From Periconia sp. R9002 (lineage: Eukaryota > Ascomycota > Dothideomycetes > Pleosporales > Periconiaceae): a DNA stretch of 64,000 nucleotides. Below are positions 9,608 to 20,904 of the stretch, in pieces. The DNA lies in contig JAMAHW010000007.1 of assembly GCA_023627715.1 (NCBI GenBank), forward strand, positions 372,001 through 436,000, written 5' to 3'. How positions within the stretch are numbered: the first letter of the stretch is position 1; every line of letters begins with the position of its first letter. Both the position numbers and the translations under genes were made by a program. A model generated the notes under the pieces. That model was not told the DNA's origin, searched no databases, and was given only the letters and a program-made list of their open reading frames with translations.

Positions 9608-11819
9608 GGTAGCTTATGGCGAGTACGTTAAGGACTAGCTGATAGGCGGTGTGGTCGAGCGAACCGGGTGATAGGCCACAGTTGAGTGCGATGTACCGCA
9701 GAGCAGCATAAGGAGCTGCGTCTAATTCCGGACACCCATGCGCCTCACAAGCGCATGCAATAGAGTTGATATGTAGACTGTAGATGGGCGGTGCTAGATG
9801 GGTAGTGGATGTACTTTTGCGACGGGGAGGAGTAGAGTACAGCAAAAGAAGAAGAAGAAGAAAAAGAAGAAGAAGTAGTAGTAGTAGGAGGAGGAGGAGG
9901 AGAAGGAGGGGAGGAGGGGTTCAAGAAGGCTGAGGTGTTGACCGGTCGCGTGAAGAGGCTTGCCTGGCGTCGAACGTGGGGACGTCAAGAGAGGCAGCGA
10001 GAATGGGGTTTTCCACGTGTAGAAGACAGTGATGGACAAGAAATTTTGAATGGATCCTGATCCAACGGCGCGGAACGGACCTTCGGGCTGTGAAGGGTCG
10101 TGGATTCTTGCACAGCGCAATACGTTACGTCATGTCCAATGACATCACGCTGGTTGGCTGACCAGCCCCCAACTCCATTTCTGGCAACCCTGCAATGGTT
10201 CTCAGCCCCTGAACATCACTGCTGTGTACTGCCGTGTACATGTGTGCTATCATCATGGACGGTATATCTTAGTATCTCTTCACTAAGGAGGGGTTCAAAG
10301 TTTGCTATATATACTTTATCGTTTGTGTACAAAAGGGTACATGGTGTCGTGACATGGGAGAGAGCCAGCAGAAACTCAGAACTTCTTATGTGAAAGATAC
10401 AGCTGGATATACCTACCCAACAGAAATGTTGAACGGTAGCACCCGTGAGCAGTAGTCCACTCTCGAGACATTACATACCTAGGTAGGTACGGAGATTCTC
10501 CCTTTCAAGTGCGTTGATGCTTCATTTCAATGTTGGTATGCTGCGAGAAGGCAGTGAAGGGGTGGGTCGGTCTATCTCTGTACAATCTGAGTGAGTGCGC
10601 TGCAAGTCGGCACAGATCAAGCTGTTTGTTTGTCACTTGCATGCTCATCTGTTTTTTGGTTTCATTAGTTTCAGCACATGCACGCACGCGTGGTGGTTAA
10701 GCGCGAATGCAGGGACATCACGCAACCGTTGTTAGTTTGGTATGGAGGGTACAGAAGGTGATGGGGGTCGTCTCAGGCGGCTAACCTCTGCGCATATGTG
10801 GAGGATGCTATAACCTCTTAAATAGGTACCTACTCATCTTATCATAGTATCTTTGTAACCACAATAACAATGATAAATAAATAGGTAAATAAACACCGGC
10901 CAACGCGGTACTTCGGACAGCGCGGATGCCCAACAGCGGTCTCCCATGGGTGAATGAATGAATCCATGACTGGTGGGGTGGGTCTGGCAAAGGTACCGAC
11001 CATACCAAGATACCGTGCGTGCCGTGTGCTATGTATGGTACAGAGGACTGTGGTTGGAGACAGGAGGAGGCAGACTTACGCGGGGCGCCCGCATGTGCAG
11101 GCGGTAGTGGATGGTGGCTGAGATGGCAGGAGTGTTTGCATTGATGTCGTAGTGTTTCTGTTGCCGTTCGCATGAACAGTCGCCTTGGTATCGCCCGTGG
11201 TGAGGTCGAAGCTTATGGTGATGGTTGAGACTGCGAGGCAGGGTTCTCGTTTCATGGATGTATCAGGTCTGCGGGATGCCCCTTCATTGGTCGACCAGCG
11301 CCACTGCCCGTCGTCGCTCCTGATCAGCCCGCCTTTGCCGTGAGCCCTTTTTGTTTCAAACCGTTTGTTTCTTCACACTCCGCTGCCTCCATCCTCTGCG
11401 CCTTCGTCCTTCAGGAGCAGCATCCAACTCACCGTTGTTTCTCTAAAACCTCCGCTTCTGGCCCAGTTCGAGACATCTGCTCTTTCCCCGCCCCGCGCCG
11501 CCAGCTGCTCCTTCCCTCCTTCACCTTCATCTTCTCAACGCCGCTTACCCACCACGCCCCGACCCTACGTAGACACGACTGCACCACACCAGCTCCCGTA
11601 CAAAAACCACCCACCCTGCCATCCATCCGCTTGTCATCATCCCGCATTTCGTCATCTTTCTGGCTATTGTTTCGACCATGCGTGCTTGATCGCCCTTCGT
11701 GATACCAGTGTGACAGCGATACCGATAGCGACAAGTGCACCGCCGGCGAAGTGCCTGCCCCTTAAACCTCATTCCTACCCCCTCCAATCGTCACCAAACG
11801 TCCCTCGCAAAATCTCTCA
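9608..11819. other. Long divergent spacer, DUF7514-like gene / STE11
   Basis: This 2.2 kb stretch separates two divergent genes. It contains a compound triplet tract (9841-9920), TACCTAGGTAGGTA at 10476-10489, the palindrome TAGGTACCTA near 10823, and a C- and T-rich stretch from about 11340 that is probably the STE11 leader. ORFs inside have no coding character or family resemblance. Confidence 0.5.
9841..9920. repeat. Compound trinucleotide microsatellite (AAG, TAG, GAG)
   Basis: An 80-bp purine-rich tract runs from AAG units through about four TAG units into GAG units. On the minus strand it is a pyrimidine tract in the probable leader of the DUF7514-like gene. Confidence 0.85.
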
Positions 11820-14811
11820 ATGGCCATGCTCGCCTCAAAACCGGCATACGTGCCTCCATCCATCAACTCCTCCTCCCAGAATACAAGTCAATACAGCTCG
11901 AGCGCACAGAGCTACCGGACCCATGGTTCCGGTTCCCGCACGGAGACTTCACTCTACGCTTCTCCCACGGAGTCGGAATTCTCAGAGGCCTACGATGCCC
12001 CAGACGCCATAAGGTAAGAGGGGTATGGAAATGGCTAGCTGAGTGGCAGGCTAACATAAGCAGACGCTGGGACGAAGAAAAAGTGGGAGAATGGTTGAAA
12101 CGCATCAACTGTGGTCAATATGTGGAGCTCTTCAAGCGTATGTCTCTCCTGTACCTACATAATCCACTATCCGGCTGACTTTCCTAGAAAATAACATCAA
12201 CGGCGAGAATCTCATGGAGATGGACCAAACCCATCTAAAAGACATGGGTATCAAGAAGGTCGGCGATCGTGTCCGCATTGGCTCGCAAGCAAAGCAGCTC
12301 CGCAACAAAGAATACAAGAAGGCATCACGACGAACATCGAATAGGGTATGTGTTGCATATGTTATCCAAGCTCTACTTGAGTCTAACATCCACAAGCAAT
12401 CTCTAGCCATGCTAGACAATCCCGCCTTCACGCCTCCGTCGTCTGGATCTCCTCGTCCGCTTCACCCTGCACGCTCCCTTCCCTCTAGCTCGCGTTCCGA
12501 GAAACGCATGTCTCGTCAAATCACAAACTCCGATTTGAGCTATGCCTACCCTGGAACAAGATCTCCATCGCGCCCAAGCTCTCCCATGGTTGATCAGGAG
12601 AATCGCGGGATCCGAACTCAACGATATAATGGCATGAACAGCCCCAAGGATATGGGCAAGAAAGACTTGACTTCTTCGTATGCTACTCAGCCTTACAGTG
12701 CAGCCAACTCGTCTCGTTTCGGAGTGACTCGGACCACGCCGACAGAAACCCCCCAGACAGCTCGGTTTGCCCAGCATACGCGAGGTGCTCCAAGTACGGA
12801 TGCGACCAACAGCGCAATACTACCTTCGGACAAACCATGGATTCGTGTCATTTTCGATACGGGCCGCTCGTCGGTTGTCAACATCGAAGGATGCAAAACC
12901 GCCGATGAAATTATGCTCAAGACGCTACGAAAGGGGCAGCTGAATGAAGCACATGTGAAGAACTACTGCTTTTACGTCTTGGACGGTGCAGAACCAAACG
13001 CCTCTCTATGTTACCGTCTAAGCGATATTGAGCTATTCCGCTTATGCAAGGATGCCAACCGCAATGAGAGAGGGCGTCTTATACTCCGCAAGATCCATAC
13101 TGGTGAGCCGGAGGAGGATCAACTAAAGACAGCGGCCGGTATCTTCCAGCAGCAAGGCATACAACAGACACAGAACATATTCGTGCCTACAAGCGAAAGA
13201 AGCAAAGATAAGATTCAAAAGATTACGGGAGAGTCACTCGCTGCCGTCAGCTATCCATTGTCGCCTTCATCTGAGAAAGAACGGGAGCGACACATACATT
13301 CCACTGCCAAGGATCTCGAAGGTCCAGCAAGATCCCCACAATTCATTAGCAAAGCCCGCAAACTGAAACAATTCTATGGCGCGCGACCACCCAGTGAACT
13401 CATCACATCGGACCTCACGTCCTATTTCCCGGACGTTGAAAAAGATGAAATCGACAAGACCATTCGGATGTCGATTCGGCGATCCAGGAGACTTAGTCGG
13501 GCAGCTTCTCGTCTCTCTATGGCCTCTAATTTCAGTGTCGCTTCAAGTCTCAAGGATGCCCCCCCTCTGCCGTCTATTGCGGACAGCTGGCTTCAGGGTG
13601 GCAATCAAGCACGGCCATTACGACCACTCTCGGTCATGAGGCTAGGCCTGCCTCAATCCGGCTATCGTGATTCAGTAGCCTCATCAGTTCTCGAGCCACT
13701 GGAAGAAGAATCCCCTCTTGAACCTAACAGGAAATCATACGTTTCTTTTGGCGGGGATAGTAACGCTGACAGTGTTTCCGTCACCGACCCCGAAGGTCAT
13801 ACCACTATGCAGTCTTACTTTGATGATGGAGGTAGCAGTCTTGCTGGCAGCAGCGCTGGCAACACAGAGAATGGAGACTCTCTCAACAAACGCCTTTCAC
13901 AGGCCATCGCAGAGGATGGAGAGGAGTACGATGACGAGCTAACCGATTATCTTGAACAAGACTCTTGGGAGAACGTCAAATACATGAAGGGTGCTTTGAT
14001 TGGTCAGGGTTCCTTCGGAAGTGTCTATCTTGCTCTCCACGCCGTTACCGGAGAGTTGATGGCTGTTAAACAGGTTGAACTGCCATCAGCTTCAGGTGCC
14101 TCTCAGATGGACCAGAGAAAGACCAACATGGTCGAAGCGTTGAAACACGAAATCGGACTCCTGAGAGACCTGAAGCACAAGAACATCGTGCAATACCTGG
14201 GGTCCAACTCGGACGAAAATCATCTCAACATTTTCCTCGAGTATGTGCCTGGTGGCTCGGTTGCCACTATGTTGGTCAATTATGGACCTTTGGGAGAATC
14301 CCTGATCCAGAACTTCGTGCGTCAAATCTTGCAGGGCCTGTCGTACCTGCACTCGAGAGACATCATACATCGCGACATCAAGGGTGCCAACATTCTAGTT
14401 GACAACAAGGGATCCGTCAAAATTTCCGATTTTGGTATTTCGAAGCGAGTAGAGACGTCTAGTCTTGTCAATGGCAAGAAGGGCAACCAGCGTGTGTCTC
14501 TCCAGGGTTCTGTATTCTGGATGGCCCCAGAGGTAGTCAGGCAAACTGCATACACTCGCAAGGCCGATATCTGGTCTCTTGGGTGCCTTATTGTGGAAAT
14601 GTTCACGGGCAGTCACCCACATCCAAACCTGTCCCAGCTCCAAGCCATTTTCAAAATCGGCAACAGTCCGAATGCCAGTCCAACAATTCCGGACAATGCT
14701 GGCGACGATGCCCGTGCCTTCTTGGCTCAAACCTTCCTGATCGATCACGAAGCACGCCCAAGTGCCGATGATTTACTTGCCAGTTTATTCTGTACGAACC
14801 AAGCAGAGTAG
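11820..14811 (+). CDS. STE11: MAP kinase kinase kinase, Ste11 type (SAM-RA-kinase)
   Basis: Top kinase of the mating/filamentation (Fus3/Kss1-type) MAPK module. Four exons (11820-12013, 12064-12137, 12188-12345, 12397-14811) give 946 aa. A short Ser-rich N-terminus leads into a SAM domain at about 66-130 (RWDEEKVGEWL to VRIGSQAKQL), which binds the adaptor Ste50 in yeast. A Ras-association-like domain follows at about 288-380 (WIRVIFDTGRSSVVNI onward). The kinase domain starts near 666: glycine loop GQGSFGSVY, catalytic Lys in AVKQVEL, HRDIKGANIL near 800, DFGISKR and WMAPEVV. Intron 3 is 51 nt, has no stop, and ends in AAG. The adjacent linker has many SP/TP sites. The start at 11820 is followed by a second Met two codons later. 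Confidence 0.95.
12346..12396 (+). other. Frame-neutral intron in STE11
   Basis: GTATGT donor, CTAAC branch site at about 12384-12388, and AAG acceptor. The length is 51 nt with no in-frame stop, so retention would insert 17 residues just after the SAM domain. Confidence 0.7.
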
Positions 14812-16056
14812 AACAGTAAGGAACCCTTTGTGTCCTTGTTAATTTCCTTCTCTCTTCTCGACTTTTCCTTGCATTCAAGCGGCATGGAAGCCCAACATAA
14901 TGGATTTACGTGGCTAATGACACGGACGGAAAGGGCTAAATAAAAGACTTCAAGCATTGGTAAAGGGGAACCATATCCCTAGGGGCTGGAGTATTTAAGG
15001 ACAATGTGCGCATTTTTGGAAAGACATGGTTTGTGTGGAAGCATTTTCTCCTTCTCATTTTTTCTTGGTCTTCTGTCAAGCATTTCGGGGCATGCCCCTC
15101 TTCATTTACTGCTTCCTTTCATTGAACGAGACGTCTGTACGATACCACAATTACCCCTTCGTTCTACTTTTTCTTCTATTCGCGTTTTACTCTTCTCTTC
15201 CCTTTTGGACTGGGCCCGCTGAGCGGAATTATTGAAGTTTTGTTTGTAGCTTTTCTTTGCAGATCTGCGCGTAGTCATAGTCTTATGAGAGAGCGCAGTT
15301 CCTTGTCTATCAAGATGTTCGACTACCGAAAAGACGCTTTAATGATTGTATCGATATACCCACTCTAGTTTTTGTCCATGTGTGATGGACAGGATCGTGT
15401 TGATTTGATGCAGCAATTTAGAGGTGCAGCTTGGGCACGCACGCTACGCCACGATACGATAAGGTGGATCTCAGAGCGACGCAACGCGATTCGTCGATGC
15501 CCCAAACTCCCTGCAAACCGTTGAACGACCGGTTGCTTGTTAACCGCTGTTTTTTTCTTGCAGAGAGTTACTGTGGTATTGTCACCATCCTCGAGTCATT
15601 TCCCAGCCGGGGGTACCAAATCACGAAACACAATGTACCTACCCCGCAGTTTAGTGAGCGGACGGGGTATTGTCCAGTACTGTTCTAAGTCAAAGTAACT
15701 CTAGGTATGTACCCACTTCGTACACCCCCGTCCCTCACATCCCACAACCTTAGCGGCTGTTCCCAACCTTGGAAGGCCGAGTGCTATCACGGGGTGGGGT
15801 AACTGCAGCAGCCCATGGTCGATGTACCGGCGAATTGAACTTGACTAGCTCTCTACCCCAATGTGGGGAAGCCAGACCTCAGGGGTGGGAGGATGGATAT
15901 ATGTACGACGACCACCTCCGCCTTCTCTTCCTCGGATGTGCAGTTCACTTTTCCTGTATTGCCTGTCGAAAGCCACAGCATCTTGCTTTGTGTTCCCCAG
16001 AATCATTCTTGGAATAGAAGAACCAGAAACAGACATCAAAGTCGAATAAAGACAAT
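14812..16056. other. Spacer between STE11 and the alcohol dehydrogenase
   Basis: The first part is T-rich, consistent with a 3' UTR. The rest is the promoter of the dehydrogenase. I see no coding region or RNA gene. Confidence 0.45.
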
Positions 16057-17585
16057 ATGGGTTCCGTCGATATACCCAAAAAGTACAAGGCTGCTGTCTA
16101 CGACAAGCCGGGTAGCATCTCCACCAAGATTGAGGAATTGGACACGCCTGAACCGGGTCCTGGTGAGGTGTTGATCAATCTGTACGTTGTTGTATCCACT
16201 CCATACCTACCCATCTATCTTTCCCCTTCTTGATCGCTCCTCCCCCTCTTACCTTTCCCCTTCTTGATCGCTCCTCCCCCTCTTACCTTTCCCCTTCCAC
16301 CCCCCATGCTACCCGTCATGAACGAAACCTTCTTTCACAAGCTAACACATCAGCACACAGCACACACTCGGGAGTATGCCATTCAGACCTCGGCGTCATG
16401 ACCAATGCCTGGAAAACGCTTCCTTTCCCCACGCTGGTCGGCCAAGTGGGCGGCCACGAGGGTGTCGGGAAGATCGTTAAGCTAGGCCCCGGAACAGAAA
16501 ATGCGGCCGTCAAGATCGGGCAGCGAGTCGGTATCAAGTGGATGGCCGGGATCTGCGAGTCCTGTGAGGCTTGCCGTGCTGGCTTCGATGCTAGTTGTTT
16601 CAGTGGAGTGAGTTTGTTCTTCTCTCTTCTTTCCATTTCCCCGTTCTCGTGGGCAGGTAGGAGGGTCCGGGGGTTCAGATTGAGATATAGGGTATCCATC
16701 CAGGAGGGAGGCGAGGATGTTTCTTGGACCTTCAAGTCCAATGGAGATGAGTACAACGCGTACTGGCAACAGACACCTAACCTACCAATCCACAGAAAAT
16801 CTCTGGCTACTACACTCCCGGTACCTTCCAACAATACGCACTCGCCCCCGCAAACTACGTTACGCCCATTCCCGAGCGCCTCGATTCAGCAGCCGCGGCA
16901 CCTATGCTGTGTGCCGGTGTAACAGTGTACTCGGCGCTCCGCAAAGCCAACGCTGAAGCCGGGTACGTAACTCCCTTCCCAAATCCTCAATCTCAACGTA
17001 AATACTCGCTCCATGACTAACCCCTCTCCTTCAACAAACAGCAACTTCGTAGTCCTCCTCGGCGCAGGCGGCGGCCTCGGCCATCTCGCCGTGCAATTCT
17101 CCGCCCGCGCAATCGGGCACCGCGTAATCGGCATCGACCATTCCTCCAAGAAAGACATTGTCCTCGAGAGCGGCGCCGAGCACTTCATCGGCATCGACCA
17201 GACCCCCGACGTCGTGGCCGCCGTCAAGGACCTCACCAACGGCCTAGGCGCACACGCCGTGCTCGTCCTGACCGCCAACAACGCCGCCTACGCTTCCTCG
17301 CTCGACCTGCTCCGCTTCGGCGGCCGCGTCGTGTGTGTCGGCATCCCCGAGCACGATCCCGTTCCTATCAAGAGCGCGCTGCCCGGTGTCCTGGTCGCCA
17401 AGTCGTTACAGGTGGTTGGGTCTGCGGTCGGGAATCGCAAGGAGGCGATTGATACGCTGGATTTTGCGGCTAGAGGTGTGGTGAGTACGCATTTTAGGGT
17501 CGAGAAGATGGAAGCTTTGACGAAGGTGTTTGAGGATATGGATCAGGCTAAGATTTCCGGAAGGGTGGTTTTGGATTTGAGCTGA
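16057..17585 (+). CDS. Zinc-dependent alcohol dehydrogenase (ADH1 family)
   Basis: Cytosolic-type medium-chain dehydrogenase, probably interconverting an alcohol and its aldehyde with NAD. Four exons (16057-16181, 16361-16607, 16796-16962, 17042-17585) give 360 aa. Catalytic-zinc ligands are the Cys in HSGVCHSDLG and the His in GGHEGVG. The structural zinc site CESCEACRAGFDASC is complete. The cofactor fold carries GAGGGLGHLAVQ, followed by an Asp in IGIDHSSK, which favours NAD over NADP. No targeting signal is seen. Intron 1 carries a 34-bp tandem duplication. The second and third introns are long by local standards (188 and 79 nt). Substrate cannot be told from sequence; ethanol is the family default. 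Confidence 0.93.
16219..16297 (+). repeat. 34-bp tandem duplication in ADH intron 1
   Basis: A C- and T-rich unit of 34 bp containing TTGATCGCTCC is repeated 2.3 times without mismatch (each base from 16219 to 16263 equals the base 34 positions on). It lies wholly inside intron 1. Confidence 0.92.
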
Positions 17586-18100
17586 GCTCCCATTGTTGGT
17601 TTTGAGTGACTGGTGGGGCTTGCTCTGTATCGTCACCCTTGCATATTTCTTTGGATGTATCTTTGTGAAAGCATGTATATCACTTCTGTTGTATGTCGTG
17701 AAATTGATCATAAACATTGTGGAAAACAAATCTTGAACCGTTAATTTGTCTACATGCAAAAGCCGAGGAAGAGATTGAGAAGAAACATCAATATCATTCT
17801 AATCATGCACTCTTGATTCATAATCTGTGGAGCACCTATTTAGACCCCCAGAAACGAAAGAAAGACTACCAAATATCATCAGCCCGAGAGAAGTCCAAGT
17901 TTCATGCTCATAAAGAAAAGTCCATGACTCCTTAGCCGACACCAGAGCAAATCGACTTGATAACAGTCCATCACAAGCCAGAAAATGCCGAATGGAAACC
18001 CAAATCCATGTTTAAACCCATGCCCATACCCACAGGTGACACCGATATATGCCCTTGGAAGCATCGATCAATCAAAATGAAGCCTTCCTTTTGTTCGAAA
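17586..18100. other. Convergent spacer, ADH / RAD7
   Basis: This holds the 3' UTRs of two convergent genes. No coding region is seen. Confidence 0.45.
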
Positions 18101-20163
18101 CTACGCGGCAGTAGGAACAATCCGACCCATCAGCTCCTTCTGAGCCTCCTTCTGAAAGTCCATAAACACCTGTCCAAACTGCTCAATAGCATCCTGCGCT
18201 TTGGGGGCCCCAATCAGGACAATATCACGGGGCACAATGACATCCTTGACCTCGAAGCAGCCGAACGTAACAACCTTCTTAATATTCGGACAGCTGCGGA
18301 AGATACCAGCCACGATCTCCGTGTCTACGACAGGACAGAATGAGAGGTTAACCTCTCGGAGATTAGGGTAGGTTTTCTCTGGGTTGAAGATGGATGCGAA
18401 TGCTGATTGTGATATGTGGCGGCACGAAGAGATATCGAGGAACTCAAGTTTGGAGCCGGAGTGTGACATGAGTGCGGCAAATCCGTCGGACGCGACACCG
18501 ATGGGGAAATCATCTGGTCCGTCTGGATTGACATTATCTATGTCCCTAGTACTGTTCACATCGATATAACGTAGCGGCGGGTTCGACCAGTCAGTGAAAA
18601 GATTGACATAGCCTGCGTCGGAGCACTCATTGTTGTTGCTGAAGCGCAATTTGGAGAGTGATGTGCATGTATCGTGGATAGCGATGAGAAGGTCGTCAGA
18701 AGGTTCGTCTTCGCTATTCACAAACCCCTCCAAGCAGAGTGTTTGCAGTTTAGCACCAACGGAAAGAATCATGTCTGCGATATTTTTCCGTGGAATATCT
18801 TGATGGAAGCATAGAGTCAAATGCTCAAGATTTTGTAAACGCGAGATAGCATCGATGCTGTCAACGCCCAGTTGCTTACAGCGCTCAAGCTTGAGACGCT
18901 GCAGATCCGGGCAGAATTCAACCAGGGCCTGAACGGCCTGGTCGTCAAATGCAGCGTCTAGCCACTCAAGTTTGAGGGATCGTAGGTCTTTGCCTCGATT
19001 GATAAAGAGATCAATCCACTTGTCGTTTGTGACGAGATTGGCGCCTAGCAGCTGTATGTCCACGAGCTTTGTGGCCTTTTCAATCATGAAATCCATGTTT
19101 TGGTCTTTGAATTGGCAGCAGTTCCGCAGGCTAAGCTTCTTGATACCCGGAACAAAAGCAAATATCTGATCATAGTCTTCTGTTTCAAGATCTATGGACC
19201 ATCAGTACATTTCTTGTTTACGCATGTGATGTGTATACTTACAAGCAGCCTCGTGGATTGCAACGGTACTACGATCGGACTGCAAGAACAGTTTGAACGT
19301 GGTTGAGTTCATCGCACGCTTCTTTGAGAAGATCTCACTGAGACGATCCATAATCGGTTCGGGCATGTCGCCGAGCTCTTCGATGTCCTCAGAGTACTTC
19401 GCGAGCGTCTCAATGCAGAGTTGCTGTAGTGTCTTTGATCCACGAAAGGTCAAGCCATCAAGACGATTGCTTTCGATCTTCCTCCTGCCTTTGCGCACAG
19501 TAGGCTTGTTGCTTTTCTCTGATGCTTTTGCTTCTTTCGCCATCTCTTTTCCGCAGGGTGTACACAAAAGTCCACCATCAGGTCCAGCTTTACTGTATGG
19601 TGTGACTGTAAATCGCTTGTTGCAGAGCTCGCAGTTGGAGAGCTGCCCTGGTAGCGGCTTCTTCTTCTTGTACATATCCATCACGTCTTCAAAATCTGAA
19701 TCATCGTCTGAGCCCTTCTTCTTCTTCTTCGATTTTTTGTCGGCTTTGCCTTTCTTTATTTTGGCGATAGCTTCCTCCTGATTGCGCTTCCGTTTGCGCG
19801 AACGTTCCGCTGCCATAGAGGATGACTCTGCTGGCTCTTCTTCCCCTTGCTCGCCTCCAGGATTAGATGATCCTTCACCATTATCTGGGGTAGCAGCCGC
19901 AGTTTGCGCCTCGTCGGCTTCGGCTTGCTGTAATCGTTGACGATAAGAGTCACGGATTTCTTGAGCGGAAATGTTATTGGCCTAGATGGAGTACCATCAG
20001 TGACAAATGTCGAATTATTCTAGTGCGATGTCTTACCGCAAGAAAGTCCGTGAGTGCAGAGTGAGGGCCCCGAATGCCAGCTCCTCGCGCTCGTCGCCCC
20101 GTCCTTTGCCACAGTCAATTCCACATCGAACAGCTTTCGCACGGAACCTTCGGAAACTCACAT
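18101..20163 (-). CDS. RAD7: Nucleotide excision repair protein Rad7
   Basis: Leucine-rich-repeat protein that in yeast works with Rad16 in global-genome nucleotide excision repair and as part of a ubiquitin ligase. Predicted exons are 20163-20162 (only AT), 20103-20037, 19981-19243 and 19191-18101, giving 632 aa. The conserved N-terminal motif IRGPHSALTDFLAANNIS is present, but its frame has an upstream TGA and no ATG. A GTGAGT donor and an AAG acceptor split the start codon as AT|G and give MTGRRARGAGIRG. Further on are a Lys-rich nuclear-type segment, a zinc finger (CELC and CTPC), and leucine-rich repeats from about 280 to 600. A start at the internal Met before AERSRKRK would lose the conserved N-terminus. 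Gene identity is firm; the first exon is a prediction. Confidence 0.9.
20104..20161 (-). other. Predicted intron splitting the RAD7 start codon
   Basis: 58 nt, GTGAGT donor right after AT, probable branch TTGAC, and end GCAAAG. The last 14 nt (TGACTGTGGCAAAG) match 12 of 14 bases of the RVB1 intron 1 end (TAACTGTCGCAAAG). Confidence 0.6.
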
Positions 20164-20904
20164 TTTGTTCTTGGGTTCGTGGTCTTCAACCGTTTCAAAT
20201 ATTTCTTTAGCTTTAATGAGCGGGTTGAGCAGGTTTGCGCTGGCTACTGAGAGACAGAAAGTTCGAAAGTTGAAAGATGGAGTGGGTACAAGGAAGGCAC
20301 GCGTCTAGGTTGGGACGCCTAGTCACGTGGTGGCAATTTCATTCCCAATGCAGATTAGTGCTCCCCTTCCTATTTCTTTTTGTCAAAGGACTACATGTCA
20401 CTTTACCTATATAAGTAATTACGCCTTTGAACAACATGTGTAGAATTATGGGACTGTAAGTACACCGAAGTCACATCGAATTTTTCATTGGAAATTCCTG
20501 AGAGGGTCATCAAATCTATCCGTATGTGGAGCGTTCAAACCAGTCCCAATCAAGGAGAGCGGTGCAATCATCACATCCACATGATTAGATCAAGTTCAAT
20601 CATGATTCATCTCAGAATTAATTCAGTACATTCATGCCATTTATTGTAACCGTGATCTGAAATGGTCAACTGAAGAAATCATCAACCATGAGATTCCAGC
20701 AGGGTTTACATACCCACCATTTTGCATGATTTATTCTGTTCGAAATTCATTCATGAAACCCATCATTCCAGCGAAAGAAAAAGGGAGTGATAGCAAGGTG
20801 GCTACCATCCAGTACATAGCCATGTTGCTAGATAAACCAAAGCCATGCCGACCCACAGAGCCTCAAACCACAACTGGTGAGGCAGAAATCAAGTATGGCG
20901 CTGT
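20164..20904. other. Spacer upstream of RAD7
   Basis: RAD7 promoter and 3' region of the Stc1-domain gene on the same strand. No ORF with coding character is seen. Confidence 0.45.

Noticed and set aside
10808..11173. Minus-strand ORF of 121 codons with a GTAAGT inside
   Set aside because: No family resemblance, and no partner exon keeps the frame. It lies in the STE11 upstream region.
12035..12055. tRNA-like A-box (TAGCTGAGTGGC) in STE11 intron 1
   Set aside because: No B-box or cloverleaf around it, and the intron is only 50 nt. I found no other tRNA candidate by eye.
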